Assembly: GCA_020633195.1 (NCBI GenBank)
Contig: JACKEC010000026.1
Coordinates: 62,001-126,000, forward strand
Reading direction: 5' to 3'
DNA: 64,000 nt
Origin: Sandaracinaceae bacterium
GTDB taxonomy: Bacteria > Myxococcota_A > Polyangia > Polyangiales > Sandaracinaceae
Below are positions 37,883 through 46,531 of the stretch, in pieces (the first letter of the stretch is position 1; each line of letters begins with the position of its first letter). The translations under genes and the position numbers were made by a program. The notes beneath the pieces were generated by a model. The model did not search any database and was not told the DNA's origin. It was given only the letters and a program-made list of their open reading frames with translations.

Positions 37883-40449
37883 GCGAGCTCGACCTCACCA
37901 TCGGCTGGCCGCTCGCGCTCTGGGGGCTCTGCGCGCTGCCGCTGCTGCTGCTGCTCGCGTTCCGCAGCCGGTTCCCGATCGGGCTGCGTCGCCGGGTGAT
38001 GGTGATCATCACGCGCGTCCTCGCGGTCGCGCTCGTCGTCCTCGCGGTCGCCGACCTCCGGTACGCCTGGCCGACCGACGAGCTCGCCGTGGCGACGGTG
38101 ATCGACGAGACCGCGAGCATCGCGCCGTCGGACCGGGAGCGCGTGCGGCAGCAGATCGCCGAGGTCACCGGGGCGCACGACGAGGTCACGTGGATCGACG
38201 CGACCTCCGACGGAGAGGCCGTCCCGCCGGCGATGGACGTCTCGGTCGGCGTCGCCACGCTGCCGCGCAACCGCGTCCGGCGGATGGTCGTCGCGACCGA
38301 CGGCCGCGACCCGCGCGGGCACCTCGGCGCCGCGATCGCGGCGGCGCATCGGGCGGGGGTCGAGGTCTCGATCCTGCCGATGGGCGACGACCCGCCGTTC
38401 GACCTCGTCAGCGTCCGCGGCCTGCAGGTCCCGCGCATGATCCGCGCCGGGGACCGCCTCGACGTCGGCGTCGAGATGCACGCGTCCCGCGACGCGAACG
38501 TGCACCTCGTGATGGCGCTCGACGGCGAAGAGGTCGCGAGCGGCGAGGCGGTCGCGCGGGCCGGCGACTCCACCACGAACCTCAGCGTGGAGTTCCCCGA
38601 CGAGGAGGGCGTCCACGAGATCACGGTGGCGATGGCGGCGGACGGCGACCCCGTGGCCGAGAACAACCGGTGGCGCTCGCTCGTGCGCGTGTCGCCCAAG
38701 CCGCTCGTGCGGATCCTCCACGACCCCGAGAACGGGCCGCCCGTGCTCGCGCAGGTGCTCGACGACGCGGGCATGCGCGTCGAGGTCGTCCCGATCACCG
38801 CCGCGCCCACGAGCGCGCGGCAGCTCGAGGACGTGAGCCTCGTGATCGTCGACGAGGCGGACCCGAACGACCTCACCGAGGAGCAGCAACACGTCTTGCG
38901 CGACTGGGTCGAGAACGAGGGCGGCGGCCTGATCTCGGTGACCGGTCGCCACCCGGTCCGGCGCGCGCCCGAGACGTTCCGCGAGATCGAGCCGATCACG
39001 ATCCCGCCCGCGATCCCCGAGCCGCGCCCGCTCGAGCTGGTGCTCGTGATCGACCGCTCGAGCTCGATGAGCGGGATCAAGATGATGCAGGCGCGCAACG
39101 CCGGCGTCGCGGCGATCCGCGCGCTGCGCGCGGACGCGCGGGTCGGCGTGGTGGCGTTCAGCGGCGGCGCGGACCGGGTGATGGCCCCCGTCGGCATGGA
39201 TCAGCGTGAGGAGGCGATCGCCTTCGTGCAGGGCATCCACGCGTCGGGCGGGACGAACATCGGCGCGGCGCTCGGCGCGGCGAACCGCATCATGAGCAGC
39301 GACCCGCGCTACATCCATCACGTCATCTTGCTCTCCGACGGCGTGAGCGCGCCCGAGCCCGCGATCCAGGCCGCCGAGGCCCTCGCGGGCCGCGGGGTGA
39401 GCATCTCGACGATCACGATCGGGCCGCGCAACGACCTGATGGCGCAGATCGCGCAGATCGGCCGCGGCCGCTACCACGTGACGAACGCGGCCGGCTCGCT
39501 GCCGAGCCTCTTCGTGCGCGAGGCGCAGTACCGGCAGCCGCCGGCGCACCGGCAGGTGAGCTTCCGGCCCCGGGTCGTGAGCGCGGTCTCGATGATCGAG
39601 GGCATCGACTTCGACTCGGCGCCGCAGCTCGCCGGCTACGCGCTCTCGGGCTTGCGCCGCGGCGCGACGATGGTGCTCGCGGCGCCCGACCGGCGGCCCG
39701 CGCTCGCGCACTGGCACCGCGGGCTCGGGCAGGTCGCCACCTGGACGAGCGCCACGAGCGGCTCGTGGGCCGACCAGTGGCGCCTGTGGCCGGGCTTCCG
39801 CGAGCTCTGGGTCAACATGGCCGAGGAGATGCTGCGCACCCGGCCGATCCAGCCGCCGCAGCTCCGCCTCGCGCCGCACCCGCTCGTCGACGGCGTGCAG
39901 GTCGCGACGGTGATCGCGCCGACGATCTCCAGCGAGGAGGTGCCGGTCGTGCGCATCTTCCGCGAGGCCGGCGACGCCGAGGCGCTCGAGCTCGTCGAGC
40001 GCGGGCCGGGGGTCTGGCAGTCCGAGATCCTCGAGGACGAGGGCTTCCTCCTCGACGCGCGCATGCCGCTCGACGAGCGCCCGACGGTCGCGGTCGGCTA
40101 CGACCGGCCCTACCACCCGGAGCTCGCGGTGTTCGGGTCCGACCTCGCGGAGCTGCGGCGCCTCGCCGCGGCGGGCGGCGGCGCCGTGCTCGACTCGCCC
40201 GACGCGGTCCTCGAGGACGTCGAGGAGCAAGGCGTCATGCGCTCGCTGCGCAGCCCGCTGCTGTTCGCCGCGCTCTTCTTCTACCTGCTCGGGCTCTTCC
40301 TCTTCCGGCTCCCCGACCACTCGGTGAGCGCGACGGTGACGCGCCCGCAGCGCACCCGGCGCTGGGGCAAGCGCCGCTCGCTGATGCCCGACGAGGCGCG
40401 CACGTCGCAGCCGCCCGAGAAGACGAAGAAGAACCAGGAGGCTGCATGA
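37879..40449 (+). CDS. Membrane vWA protein with glutamine-amidotransferase-like segments (BatB-type)
   Basis: 856 residues from a GTG overlapping the previous stop. Two N-terminal helices (about 10-55) are followed by a periplasmic region (60-370), then a vWA domain at about 385-560 with intact MIDAS: DRSSSMSG, SGGTNIGAAL and LLSDGVSAPE. The segment AHWHRGLGQVATWTSATSGSW at about 610-640 is the part common to GATase1-like BatA relatives. The final helix (FFYLLGLFLFRL) precedes a basic cytoplasmic tail. This is the only member of the operon with a canonical MIDAS, so it is the likely metal-dependent MoxR client. Confidence 0.88.
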   Translation: MSELDLTIGWPLALWGLCALPLLLLLAFRSRFPIGLRRRVMVIITRVLAVALVVLAVADLRYAWPTDELAVATVIDETASIAPSDRERVRQQIAEVTGAHDEVTWIDATSDGEAVPPAMDVSVGVATLPRNRVRRMVVATDGRDPRGHLGAAIAAAHRAGVEVSILPMGDDPPFDLVSVRGLQVPRMIRAGDRLDVGVEMHASRDANVHLVMALDGEEVASGEAVARAGDSTTNLSVEFPDEEGVHEITVAMAADGDPVAENNRWRSLVRVSPKPLVRILHDPENGPPVLAQVLDDAGMRVEVVPITAAPTSARQLEDVSLVIVDEADPNDLTEEQQHVLRDWVENEGGGLISVTGRHPVRRAPETFREIEPITIPPAIPEPRPLELVLVIDRSSSMSGIKMMQARNAGVAAIRALRADARVGVVAFSGGADRVMAPVGMDQREEAIAFVQGIHASGGTNIGAALGAANRIMSSDPRYIHHVILLSDGVSAPEPAIQAAEALAGRGVSISTITIGPRNDLMAQIAQIGRGRYHVTNAAGSLPSLFVREAQYRQPPAHRQVSFRPRVVSAVSMIEGIDFDSAPQLAGYALSGLRRGATMVLAAPDRRPALAHWHRGLGQVATWTSATSGSWADQWRLWPGFRELWVNMAEEMLRTRPIQPPQLRLAPHPLVDGVQVATVIAPTISSEEVPVVRIFREAGDAEALELVERGPGVWQSEILEDEGFLLDARMPLDERPTVAVGYDRPYHPELAVFGSDLAELRRLAAAGGGAVLDSPDAVLEDVEEQGVMRSLRSPLLFAALFFYLLGLFLFRLPDHSVSATVTRPQRTRRWGKRRSLMPDEARTSQPPEKTKKNQEAA

Positions 40450-41900
40450 GAGGCGCGGCGCTGATCGCGATCGCCCTGTGCGTGGTCGGCTGCGGAGATC
40501 CCGCGCCGCGCTTCGGCGAGGCCACCATCTCGGCCGCGTCGCCGCGCGCGACGTTCTCGGGGACCACGTTCGGCTCGGCCGCGGCCATGGAGCTCGCGCC
40601 CGGCTGCCCGGGCTACCTCGACGTCGAGACGCCCGGTCACGTGGTGCACGTCGGCGAGAGCGTGCCCTTCGACATCACCGCGCGCTCGGACATCGCCCCC
40701 CTCGCGCTCGCGGTGGCCCACGGCGACGAGGTCCGCTGCGACAGCGACGAGGGCTCGGGTCACGCCCCCACGCTCTCGTTCGAGGAGGCCGGCGACTACC
40801 AGGTGTTCGTCGCGGCGCTCCGCGAGCCGGCCGAGCTCGCCTACGAGATCACGGTCCGGGCCGGCGACGCCCGCGCGGAGCCCCTCGTGTCGGCGCCGAC
40901 CGACGGCCGCGTCGTCAACGTCACCATCACCTCGCAGCCGCCGGGGGCGCAGGTGCGCGAGCAGGGCGGTCGGGTCGTGGGCACCACGCCCGCGATGTTC
41001 ACCGTCACCGTGCCCGACGGCGAGGCCGATCCGTCGCGGACCTGGACGCTGTCGCTGCCCGAGCACCAGGACGTCTCGGTCGGCGGCCGGCTCGAGACCG
41101 CGGCGCTCGTCCTGCACGGGCAGCTCCCCTCGATCGGGCCCGTGGAGATCGACGTCTCGGCGACCGAGGCGCAGCCGATCCGCGACTACCAGAGCGCCGC
41201 GCTCGGGATCGACGTCGGCGAGTCCTGCGCGATCACCGACGCCGAGGTCGAGGTCGACATCCAGCACAGCTTCGTCGGCGACCTGCGGGTGATCCTGCGG
41301 ACGCCGTGGGACGAGGAGATCATGCTCCAGCGCCACGCGGGGGGCGGCCGGCGCAACCTGCAGCGCACCTGGAGCAGCGCCCCCGAGCCGTCCACGGGGC
41401 GTCGCGCGCCCGCGGCCCCGACCCTCGCCTCGCTGGTCGGGCGCAACACGCAAGGGCGCTGGACGCTCGTCGTCCACGACGACGCGGGCGCCGACGAGGG
41501 GTCGTTCGACCGCTTCGACCTGCGGCTCACGTGTGGGTCGCCGACGACCGTGGCCGTCGCGGACCCGACCCCCGTCCCACCCGTCCGGGATCCCACCCCG
41601 ACCGCGGTCACCCACCGCCCCGTCGTCTCGAACCTGCCCGAGCTGCCCACCCGCTCCGACATCGTCCGGGTCCTCGGGGCCCTGCGCCCGCGGGTCGAGG
41701 CCTGCGGGACCGGGCAGGGCGGCAGCGCTCGCGTGATCGCCACCGTCACCGGCTCCACCGGCCGGGTGACGCAGGTGTCGGCCAACGGCCTCTCGGATCC
41801 GAACGTCCAGCGCTGCGTGGTCCGCACCGTCCGGACGGCGACCTTCCCCCGCTTCCGCCGCCAGAGCCTCGACGTCGACTACACGTACGCGCTTCGTTGA
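40446..41900 (+). CDS. Lipoprotein with a proprotein-convertase P-domain and an AgmX-like C-terminal domain
   Basis: 484 residues. Lipobox (ALCVVGCGD, Cys about 16). A beta domain (40-135) and a PEGA-like segment (VTITSQPPGAQV, VVGTTPAMF) precede a P-domain at about 245-360: VEVDIQHSFVGDLRVILRTP, ASLVGRNTQGRWTLVVHDDAG, SFDRFDLRLTC. No protease domain is present. The Pro-rich linker leads to an AgmX/TonB-like C-terminus (RVEACGTGQGGSARVIATVT, CVVRTVRTATFPRF). The start overlaps the vWA stop, so it is the last gene of the MoxR operon and its probable outer-membrane component. Confidence 0.85.
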   Translation: MRGAALIAIALCVVGCGDPAPRFGEATISAASPRATFSGTTFGSAAAMELAPGCPGYLDVETPGHVVHVGESVPFDITARSDIAPLALAVAHGDEVRCDSDEGSGHAPTLSFEEAGDYQVFVAALREPAELAYEITVRAGDARAEPLVSAPTDGRVVNVTITSQPPGAQVREQGGRVVGTTPAMFTVTVPDGEADPSRTWTLSLPEHQDVSVGGRLETAALVLHGQLPSIGPVEIDVSATEAQPIRDYQSAALGIDVGESCAITDAEVEVDIQHSFVGDLRVILRTPWDEEIMLQRHAGGGRRNLQRTWSSAPEPSTGRRAPAAPTLASLVGRNTQGRWTLVVHDDAGADEGSFDRFDLRLTCGSPTTVAVADPTPVPPVRDPTPTAVTHRPVVSNLPELPTRSDIVRVLGALRPRVEACGTGQGGSARVIATVTGSTGRVTQVSANGLSDPNVQRCVVRTVRTATFPRFRRQSLDVDYTYALR

Positions 41901-41950
41901 GTCTCCGGGGGCCGCAGGCGATTTAGCGGCGGACCTCGAGGCGGCGTAGA

Positions 41951-43492
41951 ATGCGGCCAGTGGACGGCGCGAACGACGTTTACGCGTTCTTCCAGGGCAG
42001 CGTCACGGCCTTCGGCGGCTTCGGCATCGCGTTGGCTTTCGCGCTCTTGGTGGTGCTGAGGCTCGTCGTCCCGCGCGTCCACAAGCGCGTCGTCCGGGCG
42101 CCCCTCCTGATGATGCTGTTCTCGGTCGCGTTCGCCTTCCTCTACGGCGTGCTGCCGCGGTCGGGGGCGTCCAGCTACCTGCGCCTCGGTCACGAGGGGC
42201 TGCTGCTGTTCGCGATCGCGCGCAGCTTCTACCTCGTCATCCTCTACGGGATCTTCGAGAACCGCCGCCGCCGCCGCACGCGGCTGCTCTCCGGGATCTT
42301 CAGGGACATCGTCCAGGTCGCGATCTACTTCGTCGCCGTCGTCTTCATGCTCAAGGAGGCGGGGGTCGAGGCGGGGAGCCTCCTCACGAGCTCCGTCCTG
42401 CTCACGGCCGTCATCGGCCTCTCGCTCCAGGACACCCTCGGGAACCTCTTCGCGGGCCTCGCGCTGCAGGTCCAGCAGCCCTTCGAGGTGGGCGACTGGA
42501 TCCAGTTCGATCAGGACGTCACGCACACCGGCGAGGTCGTCGAGATCAACTGGCGCGCGACGCGCCTGATCACCATCGACCGCGTCGAGGTGACGGTCCC
42601 CAACAACACGCTCGCGCGCGCCTCCATCACGAACTTCAGCCGGCCGACCCGCGTGGCGCGCCGCAGCGCGACGGTGGTCGCGCCCTACTCGACGCCGCCC
42701 GCCCGCGTGCATCGGATGATGGCCGAGGCCGTCGTCGAGGTGGACGGAGTGGTCGCCGACCCCAAGCCCGACATCCAGACGATCGACTTCAGCGAGCGCG
42801 GGGTCGAGTACCGGGTCCGCTACTTCATCGAGGACTTCGAGTCGCGCGAGATCATCGACAGCCGCGTGCGCGACCGGCTCTGGTACGCGCTGCGCCGCGC
42901 CGCCGTGCCGATCCCCGCGCCGCAGCGGACGATCACCCTCATCGAGCACAACGCGGCCACCGCGCAGGCCGAGCACGCCGCGCAGATCATCGACATCGAG
43001 AAGGCGCTCGCGCGCGTCCCGATGTTCAAGCCGCTCCCCGACGTGCTCCTGCACGAGGTCGCGATGCACACGGAGCGGCGGCTCTACGCGGCCGGCGAGA
43101 TCGTCATCCAGCAGGGCGACGTGGGCGAGGAGCTGTTCGTGGTGGAGCGCGGCAAGCTCGACGTGCTCATCGACGTGCACGACGGGATGCAGCACATCGC
43201 CTCGGTCGACGAGGGCGACGTGTTCGGCGAGATGAGCCTGATGACCGGCGCCGACCGCTCCGCGACCGTCCGCACCACGATGGAGTCCGCGCTGCTCGTC
43301 GTCTCGAAGGAGACGATCCAGCCCGTCCTCGAGGCGTCCCCCGAGGTGGCCGAGCGCATCAGCGAGGTGCTCGCGGCCCGCGAGGCAGCGATCGAGGGTC
43401 ACACCCGAGGCTCGCTGAACCCGTCCCGCCGCAAGGTCGAGGAGCGCAGCGGCGAGCTCCTCGGCCGCATCCGCGAGTTCTTCTCGATCTAG
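41951..43492 (+). CDS. MscS-type channel fused to a cyclic-nucleotide-binding domain
   Basis: 513 residues. About five membrane helices (20-170) end in the MscS pore helix and beta domain: LLTAVIGLSLQDTLGNLFAGLALQ, PFEVGDWIQ, INWRATRLITIDRVEVTVPNN. The MscS vestibule continues to about 330. Residues about 345-470 are a CNMP domain with the phosphate-binding cassette FGEMSLMTGADRSATV, intact Glu and Arg included. The architecture is that of bacterial cyclic-nucleotide-gated (bCNG) channels, which are gated by nucleotide and respond little to tension. Inner membrane. Upstream is the MoxR operon, downstream a response regulator. Confidence 0.93.
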   Translation: MRPVDGANDVYAFFQGSVTAFGGFGIALAFALLVVLRLVVPRVHKRVVRAPLLMMLFSVAFAFLYGVLPRSGASSYLRLGHEGLLLFAIARSFYLVILYGIFENRRRRRTRLLSGIFRDIVQVAIYFVAVVFMLKEAGVEAGSLLTSSVLLTAVIGLSLQDTLGNLFAGLALQVQQPFEVGDWIQFDQDVTHTGEVVEINWRATRLITIDRVEVTVPNNTLARASITNFSRPTRVARRSATVVAPYSTPPARVHRMMAEAVVEVDGVVADPKPDIQTIDFSERGVEYRVRYFIEDFESREIIDSRVRDRLWYALRRAAVPIPAPQRTITLIEHNAATAQAEHAAQIIDIEKALARVPMFKPLPDVLLHEVAMHTERRLYAAGEIVIQQGDVGEELFVVERGKLDVLIDVHDGMQHIASVDEGDVFGEMSLMTGADRSATVRTTMESALLVVSKETIQPVLEASPEVAERISEVLAAREAAIEGHTRGSLNPSRRKVEERSGELLGRIREFFSI

Positions 43493-43552
43493 TCGGGAGG
43501 GACGTTCCAGATCCGGGACGCGTCGGCCCGGGCGGAGCGTTATCATCACGCG

Positions 43553-43909
43553 ATGGCATATGAAGGTGGGCCGATCCTCGTGATCGACGATGACCCGGAT
43601 CTCTGCGAGATCCTGAAGCGGACGCTCGTCCACGCGGGCTACCAGGTCGTCACCGCGAGCGACGGGATGCGGGCGATCCGCGCCTTCGAGCTGAACCGGC
43701 CGGCGATGCTCTTCGTCGACCTGATGATGCCGCACCTCGACGGGGAGGAGCTGCTGCGCGTCCTCGGGACGCCGCGACCGCCGGTCGTGCTCATCACGGC
43801 GAGCGTCCGGCGCGAAGAGGTCGCCGAGAAATTCCAGATCCCCGACACCCTCGAGAAGCCGTTCGACATCGAGGAGGTCAAAGCCCTCGCCAAGAAGTAC
43901 CTCGGCTGA
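43553..43909 (+). CDS. Single-domain response regulator (CheY-like)
   Basis: 118 residues, receiver domain only. The acidic pair is in LVIDDDPDL, the phosphoacceptor is Asp56 (LFVDLMMP), with Thr82 (LITAS) and Lys102 (EKPF) all present, so it should be phosphorylated. No kinase gene adjoins it. TATCAT at 43541-43546 only 7 bp before the ATG suggests a -10 box and a leaderless mRNA. It lies between the nucleotide-gated channel and the HAD 5'-nucleotidase genes. Confidence 0.95.
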   Translation: MAYEGGPILVIDDDPDLCEILKRTLVHAGYQVVTASDGMRAIRAFELNRPAMLFVDLMMPHLDGEELLRVLGTPRPPVVLITASVRREEVAEKFQIPDTLEKPFDIEEVKALAKKYLG

Positions 43910-43922
43910 GGTATGACGCCGC

Positions 43923-45362
43923 ATGGTGTATGACGAGGCCCTCGACCTGCCCCCGGCGCGGCGTCGGATCTTCTGCAACCGGACGCTGAACCTCCGCTCG
44001 ATCCGCGCGGTCGGCTTCGACATGGACTACACGCTCATCCACTACCGGGTGGAGGAGTGGGAGAACCACGCGTACCGCCACCTGCGCGGTCGGCTCGCGA
44101 GCCTCGGCTGGCCGGTGGACGACCTCGAGTTCGACCCCGGGTCGGTGCGGCTCGGCCTCATCCTCGACCTCGAGCACGGCAACATCGTGAAGGCGAACCG
44201 CTTCGGCTACGTGAAGCGCGCCTGCCACGGGACGCGGCCGCTCAGCTACGACGAGCAGCGCCGCCTCTACGGCCGCGACCTCGTCGACCTCGGCGAGTCG
44301 CGCTGGGTGTTCCTCAACACGCTCTTCTCCCTCTCCGAGGCGTGCATGTACGGGCAGGTCGTCGACCGCCTCGACGAGGGCCTGGTGAAGGGGCCGATGG
44401 GCTACGCCGACCTCTACCGGCAGATCCGCGCGTGCCTCGACGAGGCGCACATCGAGGGTCAGCTCAAGGCGGAGATCATCGCCGACCCGGATCGCTTCGT
44501 GGTGCTCGACGAGGAGCTCCCGCTCGCGCTGCGCGACCTGCGGGAGGCCGGCAAGAAGGTGCTGCTGATCACCAACAGCGAGTGGCCGTACACGCGCGAC
44601 ATGATGTCCTACGCGTTCGACCGGTTCCTCCCGGGCGACATGACGTGGCGCGACCTGTTCGACATGGTGATCGTGTCGGCCCGCAAGCCGTCTTTCTTCG
44701 AGCACAAGAACCCCTGCTTCGAGGTCATCGACGACGAGGGCCGGCTGCTGCCGGTGCTGCGCCCCGAGGCCGGGGGCACCTACCTCGGCTCCCACGCCGC
44801 CGCGGTCGAGGCCTCCCTCGGGCTCAGCGGCGAGGAGATCCTCTACGTCGGGGACCACATCTTCAGCGACGTGCGCGTGTCGGGGAGCCTCCTCCGGTGG
44901 CGCACCGCGCTGGTGCTCCGCGAGCTCGAGGCGGAGATCGACGCGATCGAGTCCTTCGAGGCCGAGCAGCGGGAGCTGTCGGCGATGATGGAGGAGAAGG
45001 AGCGCCTCGAGCACCAGTTCTCGCGCCTCCGGCTGGGCAAGCAGCGCCTCGAGAAGGGCTACGGGCCGCAGCCCGAGGCGAGCGTCGACTCGATCGAGAA
45101 GCGCATGCGCGCCCTGCGCGAGCAGCTCGTCGCGCTCGACAATCGCATCTCGCCGCTCGCCGCCCGCGCCAGCCGGCTCGCGAACGACGACTGGGGGCTC
45201 CTGCTGCGCACGGGCAACGACAAGAGCCACCTCGCCCGTCAGATCGAGCGCTACGCGGACGTGTACACCTCGCGCGTCTCGAACCTGCTCGCGCTGACGC
45301 CCTTCGTCTACCTCCGCTCGCCGCGCGGCAGCCTGCCGCACGACGCGGGCCCGACCCCCTGA
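43923..45362 (+). CDS. HAD-IG family 5'-nucleotidase
   Basis: 479 residues. HAD motifs: GFDMDYTLIHY (nucleophile and acid/base Asp), LLITNS (motif II), ARKPSFFEHKNP (motif III Lys), LYVGDHIFSDV (motif IV). The family, related to human NT5C2, hydrolyses purine 5'-monophosphates such as IMP and GMP in the cytosol. Between motifs the usual large cap is present (LGLILDLEHGNIVKANRFGYVKRA). Residues 340-400 form a coiled coil. In this window purine catabolism genes (xdh, puuD) could use its products (inference). Confidence 0.95.
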   Translation: MVYDEALDLPPARRRIFCNRTLNLRSIRAVGFDMDYTLIHYRVEEWENHAYRHLRGRLASLGWPVDDLEFDPGSVRLGLILDLEHGNIVKANRFGYVKRACHGTRPLSYDEQRRLYGRDLVDLGESRWVFLNTLFSLSEACMYGQVVDRLDEGLVKGPMGYADLYRQIRACLDEAHIEGQLKAEIIADPDRFVVLDEELPLALRDLREAGKKVLLITNSEWPYTRDMMSYAFDRFLPGDMTWRDLFDMVIVSARKPSFFEHKNPCFEVIDDEGRLLPVLRPEAGGTYLGSHAAAVEASLGLSGEEILYVGDHIFSDVRVSGSLLRWRTALVLRELEAEIDAIESFEAEQRELSAMMEEKERLEHQFSRLRLGKQRLEKGYGPQPEASVDSIEKRMRALREQLVALDNRISPLAARASRLANDDWGLLLRTGNDKSHLARQIERYADVYTSRVSNLLALTPFVYLRSPRGSLPHDAGPTP

Positions 45363-45365
45363 GCC

Positions 45366-46274
45366 GTGCGCTACTTCGAGGCCAGCGGTGACCGCGTCGC
45401 GATCCGCGAGTCCGCGCGGGATCGGCTGACGCGCGGCGCGCTGTGGCTCTTCGTCGCGCCGAGCCTCGTCGCGGCGACCGGGTGGACGGGCTACGGGCTC
45501 TTCGTCGAGGAGCGCTCGGTCGGGCTCCTGCTCGTGACCGGCGGCGTGGTGGCGCTCGGCTGCGTCGGGCCCGCGCTGTTCGGCCTCTACACGATGGCCA
45601 CCGCCAACCGCACGGCGCACGCGCGCCGCGTGGTGTTCGACCTCGGCGAGCGCCTCGTCGAGCGACGCGGCGCGGCCCCCGCGGTGTACCGCAAGCCCGA
45701 CGCCGTTCGCGTCGCCCGCGCCGGCCTCCTCGGGTGGACGCTCCGGCTCGACGGCGAGACGCCGATGACGCTGGTGCGCCGCGTCCCCCACGGCTCGGGA
45801 CGCGCGCTCGCCGAGGCCGCCGACGCGCTCGCCGAGGCGCTCGGCGTCGAGGCTCGCGTGCCGGCGGCCGCCCGGACCGCGATGGGGGCGATCCCGCACG
45901 ACGAGGACACCTGGGCCGCGCTCTGTTACCTGCCCCTCGACGGTGTCAACTTCGCTTACTGTCTCATGGCGCTCCTCAGCAGCCGCCACCCCCGCCTCCG
46001 CTTCGCCGCGAAGCAGAGCCTCGTGCAGCTCGCGGTCGAGGCGTTCCTCGCGGCGTGCCTCAGCGGATGCCTCGGGATCCCGCTCGTCGCGGCGTCCGCG
46101 CCGTTCGCCGTCGAGGCGGCCGCGTTCCTCTGCCCGTTCACGATCTTCGGGGCGCTCCGCGTGACCGTGCGCCTCACCGCCGCGCTGCGCGCCTACCGCA
46201 AGACCGCGTGGGTGATGCCGTGGCTCGGCCCGATCGTGCGGCGCTGGGCGCCGGCCCCGCGCGAGGCGAGCTGA
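45366..46274 (+). CDS. Membrane protein with a DUF4870/Tic20-like C-terminal half
   Basis: 302 residues from a GTG four bases after the nucleotidase stop. Two N-terminal helices (about 26-44 and 50-75) and a soluble middle (80-175). Residues about 180-280 resemble DUF4870: DTWAALCYLPLDGVNFAYCLMALLS, RLRFAAKQSLVQLAVEAFLAA, then further helices. The family consists of small integral membrane proteins of unknown function. Likely cotranscribed with the nucleotidase. Confidence 0.75.
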   Translation: MRYFEASGDRVAIRESARDRLTRGALWLFVAPSLVAATGWTGYGLFVEERSVGLLLVTGGVVALGCVGPALFGLYTMATANRTAHARRVVFDLGERLVERRGAAPAVYRKPDAVRVARAGLLGWTLRLDGETPMTLVRRVPHGSGRALAEAADALAEALGVEARVPAAARTAMGAIPHDEDTWAALCYLPLDGVNFAYCLMALLSSRHPRLRFAAKQSLVQLAVEAFLAACLSGCLGIPLVAASAPFAVEAAAFLCPFTIFGALRVTVRLTAALRAYRKTAWVMPWLGPIVRRWAPAPREAS

Positions 46275-46531
46275 CCCCCGCGGCTTGCGCGGTGATCCCG
46301 CGCGGCCCATGTTTCCGCTCGATCATGCGCGTCCTCTCGACATCGCCCTGCGCCGCCCGGCCGTCCTCGACGGACCGGGATACGTGCGCTCCGTGTCGGG
46401 AGTAGACCGCCTCCGCGAGAGACATCGCGAGGACCCTCCGGCACGGCGCCGGGGGATCTCGTCGCGTTCGAACGCCGTCGTCGCTCCCTCGTCCGCCGGG
46501 CCCCAACCCGAGAGAAAGAAACGAGAGAGTC
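46275..46531. other. Leader of the divergent EF-Tu gene, no gene seen
   Basis: 257 bp without a supportable ORF. Short GC hairpins occur (GCGCGG/CCGCGC near 46290). Only a GAGAGAG-type purine stretch ahead of the ATG stands out as a ribosome binding site. No clear promoter pair, tRNA or upstream translation gene. Confidence 0.4.
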
